Origin: Reticulitermes speratus
Lineage: Eukaryota; Arthropoda; Insecta; Blattodea; Rhinotermitidae
DNA length: 64,000 nt
Assembly: GCA_021186555.1 (NCBI GenBank)
Contig: JAJKFL010000039.1
Span: forward strand, 19,324,733-19,388,732
Direction of reading: 5' to 3'
Positions 21,844 to 36,800 of this stretch are shown here, in pieces (the stretch's first letter is position 1; every line of letters begins with the position of its first letter). The notes under the pieces are model-generated. The model made no database searches. It had not been told where the DNA came from and worked only from the letters and a program-made list of their open reading frames with translations. The position numbers and the translations under genes were made by a program.

Positions 21844-24800
21844 GTACGAGAAACGGTCCATACAACCTCCGTCTACAGCCGAGGTCTGTAACATTTTCTT
21901 TGCTGTAAACGAGAAAAATTGCCTTGAAACTGTTCCGTTAACCATAATTGCATGTCAGACCACCTAACCTCATGGTTCAGGGTCGTTATGGAAGAGTTAC
22001 TCAGTCGGTCAGGAAATTCCCTGCTGACGTACATCTCAAAGTTTTTTTTTTTGTTTACAATTTTAAGAAACCAACAAATGCACCATATTACCAAGTATTG
22101 TTTTTTTTTGCGGGGGGTTCCGTGATTCTTCCACTGGGGTCTATAATGCGCCAGTTTAATCCAGTTTACACATTCACACCTCGTTTATTTAAGATAATGT
22201 TAATATTATTCTGTTACCTACTATTAGGTCCGCCCTTGAGATATCCCGACCAAAGTATTTGTGCACTTCACTAGCTCACGCATGCACCCTCCAATTTCTT
22301 GACTTATTAAGTCTAATAATATTAGGCGAACAGTCCTGAGGATGATCTTGATTATGTAATTTTCTACAGTTTTTTTCCTAGATAATAACATTCTCCTCCC
22401 TTTTTTATGAAACACAATCATTTACTCCTTCCTCAGGATGAGGGGTATGTTTCACAGCCAGAGAAAAGAAACGAATACGTTTTTTTTTGTGTTTGCTTTT
22501 CCATCTTTAGTTATTGCACCAGCCTGCTGAAGCCGTCTGTGTGGATCCATTTTGGTGTTCATTAACTCATAAACAATCCTAGTCTTAACGAGGAAAATCC
22601 TAACTCCATGATGGATTAGTCCCTTGGCAATTGAAAACATGTCTGCTTAGACTACCAGATATGCCTCTACGCCAGAGAAGTTGCCGCGCATGTACGGCGT
22701 TACCCGAACTCGGCATAAGAGGGGAATATTTTACCTTACTTTCTTACTCAAAAATATATTAGTCTTACGAGATCACCATGCTGTTCGTGTCCAGTTCAAC
22801 TTTTGAAACAGCTGACTGATTTTCATAAAACCTGGCGTGAAACACCATTCGAGGACACCCCAACGCCGTGCTTTTAAGGCGCATTAGCAAAGCAGTGGCC
22901 AAAAGTGACTGCTGGCTTTGTCGTAGCTGTCTGCCGTACGTCTGTCCGTATGGAACAATTTGACCTCCACTGGACGAATTTTCATGAATATTTATGTTGG
23001 GGGTTTGTACTGAAATTTGTCCACATATTCCAGTTTTATTTAAAATCGGACCAAAATAACAGACACTACATAACGATATACGAACATTTATGACTACTCG
23101 TATTTTGTTACCAACGTCACCGTGGTTACCTTGGTCACTGAGGTTACCAGTGTTTCTGTAATTTCTGTGGTTACCTTGGTTACTATGATTACCAACGTTT
23201 TGCTGCGGTTACGCGAAAGTACCAGATGGGTTTCGCTCTGTGGACGTTTCCTATCTTGTTAATTTCTTGCAGTCAATTATAACCACATGGTGGTCGCGCA
23301 AACCTGGAAGGCTATAGCGTTTTGAAATTGTGGATGGGAAAAGATCTTGGCGAAATATATGAAATATATTTTGCACTCATAGAATGTAAAATAACGAGGT
23401 GACGGCGGTTCGAAACATTATATAATGAACGTGTAATGGGGAGGTTGCATCCGTTGGTTAGCCTGCTAGTTCGCTGCATATTTCAACTCCTACGCTTCTC
23501 AATTTATTGCAGAGACAATTTTGTGTTGGAATGTTGGTACCAGAAGCTGTTTGGCAAACCCCTATTTCATATGAGATTCGACTCCAGCGTTTCAGATTTT
23601 CTCAACAGCAGAGTTGGAGCATGCATGTAGGTTTCTTTAGATAATTTGCATTACACTTCTGTACGAGAAGTTGCCGTATTTTAAGGCAGTGAAACGTGGA
23701 CGCAATGTATGGCGCTGGAAACCGATATATCGTACTGAAAGACATCTGGGATTGAATAATCTACTTCTAACAGATCTTCCCAGTATTTATTTATTTTGTG
23801 TATTAGTGTACATAACGCTTATTTGACATTATCAGCTTTACCTGTGCCCTACCACAGAACATTGCATTAAAGCTTAGGCCTACCCTTCGCCCACAGAGGT
23901 ATACAATGCGAGATTTCTGGTTTTCACAGCGGTGTTGACGAAGAATCAAGTCTTCTGAGGTAGGACGCGGTGTCGATTTGTAAATGCTTCCTGGACTACC
24001 TGACGTCGTAAGCTGCAATCTCCTCCGAAACGTCGGTAACTATTTATCACAGACACGGCATCATAGCCCAGAAGACTTTAATTCCCATCACCACTGCCGT
24101 GAGAACCTCATATCTCGTTGGCGAATTCCTTGACTTTCTCAGCAGCTATTGCTTTCTTTAGAATTGAATTGTTTCAATGAGTTTATTACGCTTTGCCTTG
24201 TTTTAAGAGGGAAAGAAAACATGCAAATTGATGTGTCAACCTGGCACACAGTGAGCAAGTTACGCTAAAGTTGACCCTTTTTGTGAAATACAGGTTTCCC
24301 ACTCCAAACCAAAATGTCATACTGTTATACTATAACAATTTGTTAAGAAACCGTATGAGCTGGGACGCAGTACATTATCTGTTCAGACTCTTTCCTGATG
24401 TTTCGGACGCAAGGATTAACTCTACTTTGATTAATTTCGTAAAGGGGATGGGACTGTATTTATTACATACATATCAGAAGTCACACGAAAGAGTGTGTGT
24501 GTGTGTGTGCGCGCGTGCGTGCGCGTGTACGTACACACACGCACAGACTAATAGTTTCGAGAGAACACTGATTTATTTCCGGATGTTTGAGAGTAGGTGG
24601 ATTGACAGATAGGGTGGGAGCTGGAATCAACAGAAGAGGGTATGGGGTGTTTTTAGAACGTTGGCTGTAACACGAATCAGGTTACAGTGAAACATGTACC
24701 GGAAGTCGTGTTTTTTCGTCGACTGGAATACGCTCCTCTTATTAAAGGAGCCTTTGTGCTTTGTATGTAAAACGCGTTTGGAAAATAATCTTACGCAATT

Positions 24801-27800
24801 GATTCGTGATGCGTAATTAAAGGGAATTAAAACGATTCGTGCTGAAGGGAGTCAAGTGTAAATTTTATTTTTTTCTCTCTCCCTTAATCCAGCCAATTAT
24901 CGGGTCAGAGGTGAAATCCCAATTAAGGATAGAGGTTTGTTACAACGCGCTTGCTGGTCTGGCCTATAGCACATTTTAGGAACTGTGACATATGCTGTGG
25001 AGCATTGGTACAATGATGACGGGTAAGGAAAAGTCGAAGTATTCGTACAAAAAATTCTACTGCACCGCCGCCAGCGCAACAGTTTGTTATTCTAGTCGGT
25101 CTGCACTTCGTCATGAATCTTGGCAGTCTCTCTGTCTGAATTCTGTCAACGTTGCCAATCCACTTGTTTTTATAATCAACAATTTTTGTCAACACATATT
25201 CGGTCTCTAAAAGGTAAAGTTCACCCTAGAACAGGCCATGAAGGCCCAAAGGGGGAGTAGAGGTTTAGCTCTACTCTTACCTTAACCTCGGCGCTAGATG
25301 GGGGTGGGTGGTCAACGCCAAACCCCGGCCGCTTTACCCCCGGGAATGACACGGCACCCATTGTACAAGAGGCTGGGTAGGTCTCTAGTTCATTCCAAAT
25401 GTCTCTGTTCCTTTTTTGGTATTTCTTCTTATGTGGCGGTCTATAAGTACGAATTTCATATCAGCAGTAATGATTCTTCATTCGTCTCTGGTCTTTAATG
25501 TCCACGTTTCATTTTGATGTGTCTTGTATTTCTTTAGAATTATTTATGGCCTAATCACGTGTGTGTGATTTCAATCTGTTGGTTAAGCCACTCTACCCTT
25601 AAGCGACATTTCAAGTTTGCTCGTTGGATGAAGCCGTCCAACGATTCTCTTCCTTTGGGTTCACTTTGGAAATGTCTGGGAATTGTAGAATGTTTGACGC
25701 GGCGCACAAAGATAATTACTTGGTAATTACCGTCGAGGGTTGAGACCTCACACCCCACGATCTGTAATGTCAAAGCCCACCCTAAATCATGTGGTGTTAG
25801 GGGGGTTTCAGATCATCAAAAGTCCGATGTGTGTTAAGTACGCCGACTTGTGATCCGGCTTCCCACAGTTGACGTTAGTCAGAACTTGAATAATATGAAA
25901 CGTAACAACCGAAGTTTACAGAATTTCTTGAGTTTTCTGGAAGTATCGACATGTTAATTGTGATATATATTATGCTTACAGAAGAAGAAAGTTACTCACA
26001 TTTACCTGGTTTATTGTAAAAAAGGAAAGTTAATAAGCGGAAACGAACCCTTTGTTACTCATATATTCAGTTGACAGACACAATACGCGTACATTTACTC
26101 GCATAGGAGGCCTGTTTTCAGCTTCTTCCCCCCCCCCCCCCCCCTCTGCATAGCTGGTGCAAGGTAATCGCTTTTATCCATGCGGTACGCGGTTTAGTCT
26201 TAGGCTATTCGCTCTTTCGAAGTTTTCATGGGTTTTCTCCGTCTGTAAATGTGACCGCCAGTATAGTCGTTCCAAATCATTCATTACGCAACACTGATGA
26301 TTATCACCCTCTCTCTTTTTATTCCATGTAGTCTATGCAGTTAAAACAGGATGTTTAAATAACGTGCAAATCAATCACAGTCGATGAGAGGACAAAATGT
26401 CTGTGCCTATTAAGGCTGTGCCAGACTGTTCCTTTATGCCACTTTTTATGGACTGTTTTTTCAAGTGTGTTCACCAGCCATTTGTAATCGAAAATTTTAA
26501 CGTGACCGTATTTAATGTATTGTCACATGTTTTGGGGACCTTGGATTTGTGGCTTATTATTCTTAATTTTAAAGAAATGCCAGCGTGGCTGTCATGCAGA
26601 CGTCCGAGATGGAAATAATACTAGCGCCATTTAATGTATAATCTTGAAATATATATTTTAACAGATCTTTCGAAAGTATGCAACGACTTTCCTCCTCGCT
26701 CTTCCCCCCCCCCCCCCCCAACACACACACACACATAAAAGATGCAATATTTGGTCCTTTTTTTATTGCAGCAAAAGCAGTGACTTGGAAGATGACAATG
26801 GAGAAGACGCCAAGTCGGTGCGTACCGAGGACAATAAGAAGTAAGTGCCCGTCATTGTTACATTAATCAAAGACAATAACAAATAGGTGGCTGTCATTAT
26901 TTTTTCAGTTATGAGCAGTAAGCAGTAAGTGTCAGAAGTCACTTTACCTCCTCAACTGGGGAGTTTAGCTTTTTATATTTGTATCTTCGTGTTGTCGCAG
27001 AGTGTTTGATTTACGTAGTACAAACATTAAAGTTAATCCACGAATTACTGTAAAGATCGGCTGCAAAGCATGTAAAACATGGTTTACTGCTCAATAATCT
27101 ACCGAAAGAAATAAAACTGTTTAAAAATAAAGGGCGCAAATGCGAACGGAAACTATATGTCTGACCACCCACTTCCATCTAGCGCTGAAACTGACATTAA
27201 TAATGAGAGGAGCTAGACCTCCATTCCTCCATATCCCTTTATGGCTTGCATAGGGACAACTTTATCTTTGCCTCACTTCACAAAATTTTGTATCATATTA
27301 AAGAATATCGAAACACATAATACAGTTTTCGTCTGTGATAATATTTGTCTGAAGTGTTTGATGTTATCTGTAGAGTCGGTTCTGCTATTATGTTTTTATT
27401 TAATCCGAATTGGGTATAACGCGGTTGATGAATAGGTGAACGCTGTTTGTGTAACTAGAACTTCCGCCAATTTTTTTCTGATCGGACCAAATTTTTATTA
27501 CGCGATTTTCTATAACGCGAGGTCGCAACTATCGCGTTATAACAGAACTGACTGTATTTCTAATTATAAACGCTCTTCAGCAGACCCATAGTTCTGAAAA
27601 TATATCATGGAGCTTTGAAAGCACCTTTCAGGTTAGGCTTCTTAATTATTTGTACACTGCTTAGCTATTAGTTTTAATTTCCTGATAACTTGTGTGTGTC
27701 TGCGTGTCTTTGCATTTGCTTGTGATATATGGCTGTAAATGGTCTTTGGAAGGAAATGAATAAAGACTCTACTAATCAATTTATATCCGTCATTTCTTGG

Positions 27801-30800
27801 AATGATTTGCTATTATGGGCTGTAAGTCGTCATATAATGTTGCTGGTTGTATTAAATCTGAGACGTCGAAGCCACTTATAATAGTTTTTCCCTGTAATTT
27901 ATGTAGGCAGAACCACAGTGAAATAGAGAAGCGTCGCCGTGACAAGATGAACACGTATATCACAGAGCTGTCAGCCATGGTGCCAATGTGCCATGCTATG
28001 TCACGCAAACTGGACAAGCTGACAGTTCTCCGGATGGCTGTGCAGCACCTCAAGACGATCCGAGGTGCTGTTCATTCCTACACTGAGGGCCACTACAAGC
28101 CAGCTTTCTTGTCTGATCAAGAACTGAAAACCCTCATACTTCAGGTACAGCTGTCGACAGAAACACACGGTAAAGGGTTGCCTATGTTTTCTTATCTGGC
28201 GTTACAAAGCGGTGAAAGGCGGAATCACTTTGATCTAAAGTTCTAGAAATGGTGTTGCAGAAGTGAAGGAACTAGTAGTGTTCTTCTCAGTGCAAAAATT
28301 TTTTCCCGCACGTTACATTGTTGTGTTCTATAGAGTCTACCTGTAATTTATGTTTATAATTATCCATTTAATGATGCTTTATATTCAAAACTGTCTTGAA
28401 ATGCAGTGAGGGAAATTGTCCTTTTTACAGAATAAGTAGTACCATCAATGTCTTATAAAAATTGTGTCTTTTCTTGTCACATATGCATGACATCACCACA
28501 TACCTGCCTCTCAGAGCCGGAGACAGGATAACTGATAACCAGACAGCAAATCTGACCTGCAGCTTCAAGGACAATACCTTGTGCTTGTGTGTTGCTTTCA
28601 TTTACGTTCCACGGTTCCTTTGGTAGACACAGAACAATGAGACTTACCGCTTTAAACTCCAGAACTTACACTTATAGTTCAGTATTTCAGTAAACACTTT
28701 CAATTCACCCGTTCTTTCAAAGATAGTGCCTTCCTGTTACGCACTTCATTTATGTACTTGTACACAATTATTTTATATTTAACCCTTCAAGGCACCGAAT
28801 TTATCGTATATTCCACACGGCTTAATATTTAAAAAAACTATGCATTTTGCTCACACGGCATGTTGATGTGTTTCACGTTATTCTCAGACTGATAGTGACT
28901 AGGCTGCAGGGTGGACAAGCGAAGACTTGGGGTTTAATTCCAGGCAGGTGGAAGAGATTTTTCTTTTCTGCAAAATGTCCAGACCTGTTCCAGTGCCCAT
29001 CCAGGCTCCTACGTAATGGGTACTGGGGGCACATTTACATGGGCAAAGCAGCCGTTTAGTGAAGCTAACTACGCACCTCAGTCTTGTGCCAAGGTTACAA
29101 ATGCACGGCAATACTTGATAGTATAAACAGGGACTTCATTTTTTAAATTATTCTTGTAGTAACAAGCACATTTTGTTTTAAAAAACAGCATTAATTGATG
29201 GCCATTGCAGTGGAGATGATGTGTGTTGCTGTGATGTAGAAACCGAATATTTATATTATGTAGGAGAATTTAGTGCTTCAGTGCCAACTCAATTCTCTGT
29301 TTCTGTAACAAAGGTCCTAAGACCACTGTGGGAATATAAATGCATGTGAAAATTTGAACCAATGTACAGAGAATGTTTATTGCCAGACTGAGCAGTGCAG
29401 AGTGGGTGGCATTGTCATTTGCTATGCAGCAATGATGTCACTCACTCCATAGCGAGGAGTCCAATGATAAAAAAATACTGAGATAGATTAGAATGAGATG
29501 GAGGACTAGATATTACAGTTATCCAAAAGCAAAGTTGCTCCTGTGTGTAAGTACCACACCTTGAATGTGTATTGTAGGTGTGAAGGAAATTCTTGTACTT
29601 TGCAGACCTTGAAATTAAATGGAGGTCAGAGGTTTGCTTGTTACTTTGACTGCTTTACCTCCGAACAAGAGCCCTGTTACCCACTGGGTAGGATGCTGGG
29701 TGGGCCCCAGATCCAGTGAACTTTGATACAGAGATTTTTAAAAATAATTTCTTGGATGGCCAAGAAGGTGTATGAACAATACAGGTAAGATGACTATTAG
29801 GGAAATAGACTGTGGAGTGGGAGATGTATAGAATTGACTCAGAATTATTTCCAATAACTGTCTCTTGTATTAACCCTACTGGATTTTTGGGTTTTACTCC
29901 CAAAGAGTACCTAGATATTTGTTTATTAACTGTTTCTGGCAGTCTTTCTTGTCCTACTAATCCAGTCTTCCAAAATATGATTTTACACAGGCTTTGTATC
30001 TGAGGTTTTAACATTTTTTTCACTTTGAAGTATATGCTGATTTTCAGTGCCATTTGGTGATCAAGACCCAATAGACCGTCTTCACTATCTACTCAAGAAC
30101 TCAAAACTTCCAACACACAAAAGAGGACACACACTTTTTTCAGACCAGTTCTGGAATTGAAAAATTGTTAGCCTGAAATACTTTTTAAAAAGAAGTTAAA
30201 TTCATTTTTAAATAAATTAATTATAAATACTTACTGTCAGCTCCAGGGGTTGTACTCTATATTCTCTGAACTTGCCTGTAGCCAAGCAAAGTATTTTTGG
30301 TTGTCCTAGGCCGCTGAGGGATTCCTGTTTGTTGTGGGCTGTGACAGAGGACGCATTCTGTACGTGTCACAATCGGTGTCTCAGATTCTGAACTACACAC
30401 AGGTAAATAAATACGAGAGTTGGTCAGAAAATAAGGTTATTTTGTGTACAGTTTGTAACTAAAAGACCTTGGAACATCCTGCATACAGCTCTGATCTAGC
30501 ACTGAGCAATTACTAGCTGCTTCCATCATGGCGGCCACAGATTAAGAACGATTGCGAGGTGGAAAATTTGTAACATGGTAACTGATAACATAGGACATGG
30601 GCATTAACAGGGAATAGGCCCACAAAAGATCGTCCCACGATATGATAAATGCCTCAAATGTATCGGGGACTATGCGTGGAAGAGCAGTGGGTTAGCAGTA
30701 CAGTGAAATCTGAACTGTTCTTATTGAAGTCAAAAATAAGGAAGCCAAAGTATGTGCATTGTAAACTTATTTTCTGACCTCTTGAATCAAACTCACAGAC

Positions 30801-33800
30801 ACGGTAAGAGAAGGTTAGTGATCTAAGTCAATTAGTGAAGGAGTGGAAAGTAGTTGTAAGTGTGTTGGCATTCATATGTGACTTTTTGCACATACACTTG
30901 ACTAAACCTAATTTACTCATTTTGTAAGGAAATGCACTTTATATTATCACAATCAATTGATAGATTTTTGTGAAACTTTGTATAAACAGAACAGACCCCC
31001 TCCACCCCTGTAAATCTGCTCGTAATTTCGTGTCATCCTTACTAATAACGCAGCAGTCATGCTAATATGAAAGTTGAAAGTGACATTACTCCTACTGTAA
31101 TGTCAAACAGGGTCCTAAAATATTGTATTTTAGTACACCTTTGACGAAAATATGCAACTTTGCTAATGTAATGTTTTCTAGAATGTAAAAAATACCATGA
31201 CACTGACACACTATCTGTATTTAGCTTTTCTTTTTTAAGCAATTAATAATGTGTGATTGGAATAGTCACACGAAAGCAAGAATAAAACCTATATATTTTG
31301 AATGAAATATTTTTAATAAATGGAAATATGGTGATGGTGAACAGCACTGAGATTATTATGTGTGACAACTTTAAGGCAGTCAGGATCTGTGCTAGATAAA
31401 ATTATGCGTAGAAATGAGTGACTGGAAGTTATAAGTACAAATTTATGTTTCTTGTGACTCTTATGGTATTACATAGACTGAAACATGTGAAGTAGAGTGG
31501 GCATCATAAGTTCTTCCAAGTAGAGTGTCAGACATAACGGTAGCTGGATCATGCAGCTGTTATGATACACTTGCAGAGCGTGCCATCTGTGTCAGCAGAA
31601 TCAATGGGGATGAGATAGTTTTAACATGTCTCTCAGATTATGTTCGTGCATTGCTTGAAGATGGAAATGTAATTGCATTCCTTAGTGTAGCATTTTAGAA
31701 CAAATCTAGACAATGGATAAAATGCAAGATATTATAAAAACTATGATGCACATTTGTCAGAAGCCTTAGGAAGTGAATTACTGGTGATTAGGTTTATGTG
31801 CATTACAGGGTGACCTGCTGGGCCAGTCATGGTTTGATATCTTACACCCGAAGGATGTGGCCAAAGTAAAGGAACAACTGTCATCTTCTGACCTCAGTCC
31901 ACGGGAGAGACTTATTGATGCAAAAAGTAAGTTAAATGATGGTTATACTTGACAGGTATGTAAGTATGTTGCTTTTCTTATTTCAACTGCTATTTTGGAT
32001 CGTTCTAGTTATTGGTGAGTCAGGGTAGTCCATCAGTAAAATGATTGACTTTGGCTGCAATGAGTGGGTTTTGGTGGATTTTGTTATTTTTGGATCCAAG
32101 CAGCCTCCTATAAAACGGGTAGGCCTACTGGTAAAGTGGCCATTGCATAAAGCAGACTACTCATGCACATCTAGTGCCCAGGTCTAAAAGAATGGAGGTT
32201 CACCCCACCATTCCTTATGCACCTCTATGGTATGTCAGTAATGTATGGAAATATCTTTACCATTTCTGTAGTGATTCAGGAAACCTGCACTTTCAGAATT
32301 CCCTCACCATTTAATCTTTCCTTTCTAATTTTCAAGGGAAAATATTTTACATTTTTGTCCATCTTCAGTTTACAGTTTTTGGCTACATCTGTAATGCAAA
32401 CTGCTTGTTCAAAATCTTTTCCTTTCCCTGTTGGTGATACCAACAGTTTGACATTTTATGTTACATAAGACTGTAACTAGCAATATTGAAACAAAAAATA
32501 GAATATGCATGTAATTAAGTAATTACAGTACAGTCAAATGTAAAACTTCCATAGTGCCTAAGCACCACAGTAAATAGGTATATAGAGGCAAGGAGGTTAA
32601 TTCTTGGCCTTTGCACGAGGTGGAGGCAAATGGTCAGCTGGCTACTGTGCTGCCAGGGAAAGAGGTCCTTGTGTCCATTTGATAGGCAAGTACATGGGCC
32701 ATAGATTTAGTCTCAATATGATGGTGAAAAAAAATCCTGTTCCTACCAAGAAGTAAGTTTTGGTTATCTATACAGCAACCAATCAGAATTTTCTAAATGA
32801 GCATGGGTTATTAAAGTTTAAAGATCGCCAACACATCTAAAACAATATGCTCCTTCAACATGCAAACAGACTGCAACATTACACCAAGTCAGACTACTAT
32901 TTTAGAAAAGTAATAAACATTCTTTTGCAGCCATGTTGCCACTGAAAACAGATGTTCCACAAGGCGTGTCAAGGCTCTGTCCAGGTGCACGCCGTTCCTT
33001 CTTCTGCCGCATGAAATGCAAACTGCCAGCACAGATGAAGGAAGAGGCTGACACCACTACTGGATTCCACCAGCACAAGAAAGAGCAGACCTCAGGTAGG
33101 CAATACTGCAAGAATTGTTGCAAGGTTTTCTCATGAATTCATTTGTTTCAGTGACACTAGAGTTCAATGCTAATATTTACATACTGAGTTCACCATAACC
33201 CAGGCTTGGATGAATACTTTTTTAAGAGAGAAGTGTTATTTAGAAAGAAAGAATGGGCCCAAGAGAGGTGCAACATAATGAACAAACCACTGCACCTTAT
33301 CAATATACTCTGTTACTTGTTATGACATCAATGAGGAATCCATCCTTTTATCAGACATACCTAATATCATCTTCCTCTGAGTCCATGATTTAGCACACTT
33401 TTAGATATTTGCTGTACAGTTTCCATCTATTTTAATTTGTGATTCTGTATTTTTTTGTTTAAGGAGAATATGTATAATTCATTAATGTTTCACAGATTAT
33501 GGTAGAGACACCGTGTGTTAACATCATTGTCATCGTCATCATCATCATCATCATCATCAAGAACAACGACAATGACGACAACAACATCAACAACAACAAC
33601 AAATATATTTATTTCATTGTGTATTTTTTGTGTTCTCTTACAGACAGGAAGTACTGTGTGATCCAGTGCACAGGGTACCTGAAGTCCTGGGCACCAGCCA
33701 AGATTGGCTTAGAAGAATCAGAAGCAGAAGGAGATGGAGAAGCATGCAACTTGTCATGTTTAGTGGCAGTAGGACGTGTGCAACCCCAGATAGCAGCACC

Positions 33801-36800
33801 CCTCGCTCTAACTTTACAACAAATGGATGTTGTCGGCAGCCAAGTCTTCGCAGTATACAATTCATATCCCGTCATGCCATGGATGGAAAGTTCCTTTTTG
33901 TTGACCAGAGGTCAGTATCAAACAGGCTCATTTTAATATCTTTGTCCACTTTTATCTTTTCCATTTTCGTCTTCATTGCTGCCCTTATTCCCCTTATAAT
34001 TTTTTTTCACCACATTTTCCTCTATTTCTTTTTTCTTGCTGTTTCTCTTCTTCTGCTCCTTTGAATTCTCCCTCTCATTATTCTTCTCTTCCATTTTCTC
34101 TTCCTCTCATGTCCTCCCATGCAATGCAAGTGTAAGATGAAAGTTCCTATTTTTATCCCCTTCATTAACATCAACTCTATGTCTTGTTTCTGTTACTGTT
34201 CTCACATTGATGCCAGTGTTACAGAGCAGTCCTTTTGAGGGCCCAACACTAGTTGCTTCTTTCCTATCTGTTGGTTGAGCCAGAGGCCTGTCCCTTTCCA
34301 ACCCTCCCCCTTTTTAGCTTGTCCTTTCCACTCATGCTTATTTATCTTCCCTGATGATGGAGGCAGTGGGTTTCTCTGAAACGTCTGTGCCTATTTGCAG
34401 GGTGTTACATCCCATAAGAGAGTAATCTCCACAGTAACCACTATCAGACTCCAATCTCACATACCTTCCATTTCTTTCTGATTCCTGCCCCAAATTAAAA
34501 TATCATTAGAACAAATGTTTGCATATTTCAAATTTTCTCTTTCCTTGTTTCTTTCACTTTAAGCAGAATTAAAAGAAACACACCAAATCTCACACCCTTA
34601 GTTACTACAGTTGATTTGTTATTGCTCTCAAACACAAGTCTCAATACAGATGTCATACAGTAATTATGTTGCTGTTTTACATTCCATGGAAATGAGGTTT
34701 TGGCGAGATTCATACTTTTTAAACATTTTTTATGGTGGAAGTGCAAAACTTTCAAGCTGTGTCTCACAGTTGCATTCATTCGGTTTCTTCCAGAGACCAT
34801 GTGTGATGTTGTATAGCAAGGATATGAAGAAATATAAAAAGGTGTAGGAATCATTAGAACTACAATTTAAATAACAAATATGTGGCTGTTAGTGTACATC
34901 TGAACCAAGGTAGTGGTTATGAGGCAATAAACAGAACTGTTCATTGAAGATAATGTGTCTATGTAACCTTGACCTCACCATTATGTTTATGAGACATAGA
35001 TCACATAGCTGTCACAGGCTATCTAACTACTAGCTTTTGTCAGGATATCATTAACTGACCTAATAATGTTCTTTCCATTCTTTGTAGTTGACACTATAAA
35101 AAGGATCTCACATGAGAAATCTACAAATTAGACGTGATAAAAAACAGACATATACAAGCATTAATACACCTCGTTACATTTTAGATTAGCACATGTTATT
35201 AATCTTTCATAATCACTGTTAAAAGCTTTCTGAACCACATTTTCAGATTTGTTAAAACTAACACATATATTTGACATTTCCCACTGTCTTATTAGATTAA
35301 AAAGCTCTATGTTTCAGAAGCTGGCTCTTAGATGGAGCTAAGCTGTATTGCTGAACTGTCTAATAGACCTAGTGGAGTAAATTTCACTCTTCTACCTGAT
35401 GACAACAGCAGACCCAAGTGGAAGATGTCCAATATACATGATTGTTTAAAAACACAGCTTTGCCGCAAACTCCTTGAGTCAGATTTGTTCCTTCTGTAAA
35501 CTAAAATTATAGACAGAAATAGGTACATCATGATTTTTGTAATTACTAATTTATAATTCTCTGTGGCCTGTTTCTACATAGGTGTTAGCACTTACACAGT
35601 GATATGGTTATGACATCTTATATTACTTACACTATATATATACTGGCGTCATTCGGTTTTAAATCATCCTTCTTTTAGGTGTTGATCCCTGAAGATGGCG
35701 GCCATCACCACCGAAACATGTAGGAGGGAAAACTGTATATTTCTTGTATATACTTTGTATGTGAAAAATGTTGGTTTTAACAGTAAGAAGCATGTTATGT
35801 TACACGAAATGAGCACTATCAATATACTTAAAAGAGAATTGGCATTGTAAGTTGTTCTTCTGTCTCTTCTTTTAAATAATCTGTAGTTTCTATGTGTGAA
35901 GTTCATAGTACAGAACCTTAAAAAAGGCTGTTCTTTACAGGGCAACATTAGTGCTTGGCTTCCTGCCACAAGAGCTCCTGGGTACAAGCATGTATGAGTA
36001 TTACCATCATGATGACATACTTCATCTAGCTGAATCACATAAAGCAGCCCTTCAAGCAACAGATCGTGTAACAACACAGGTCAGCTTGTCAACAGAAATC
36101 ACATTCAGACACCAATATGTGTTTACATGATCTAAATCAGAGCACTAATTGAATATATAAAATATATATATATATATAATATAATATAATAGTAATATGA
36201 AAAAAATGCTCACTAGTGAAGAAAGCCTTTTATCCTTTGTATTGCCTCCCTGAGGATGGCTGAGTGAGCGGCCGCAACATGTAGGAGGTTATTGTATGTG
36301 AAAACTATTTTACTAGCGCGCATTTTGTTTGTATTATTATTATACTATATTTATCCATCTGTATGCATATTAACCCCTATGCCCTATTCATGGGCTTGGC
36401 TCTTGGGCATAGTGCTAGGCCAAAGGGCTACACCATGACTCCAGCTCAACCTCTTTGAGGTACAAATACCTTTCTTTTGGACATTTAGATGGGATTATAA
36501 GGACATGAAATATGTCACTGCAGGAAGGCTTCAAGGGGCTCATGGCTGTCACCTGAGAGGAAAATTATACTTCTGACAATGTGATTATTGAGATATTGTT
36601 GCAGGGATAACATGTTGTGTTTGGATCTGTGAAAGTTTTCCAGTAAATGGATGATGACAGATTTTTTTTATTGTGCAAATGAAAACACAAATCCTGTCCC
36701 CACCTCTTTCCTAAAATGTAAAAGAAGCATTCTTATTAATTTTATTTTGTCACTGCTGCAGATGTATCAGTTCCGAAGTAAAGATGGTTGTTTTGTACGC

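Noticed and set aside
27815-27906. ATG-started extension ahead of the bHLH exon
   Set aside because: Intron read-through; the phase from exon 2 and the TAG acceptor fix the exon start at 27907.
33499-33643. Start of an open frame running into cyc exon 7
   Set aside because: This part is a microsatellite and intron; the exon begins at 33644 after a clear acceptor.
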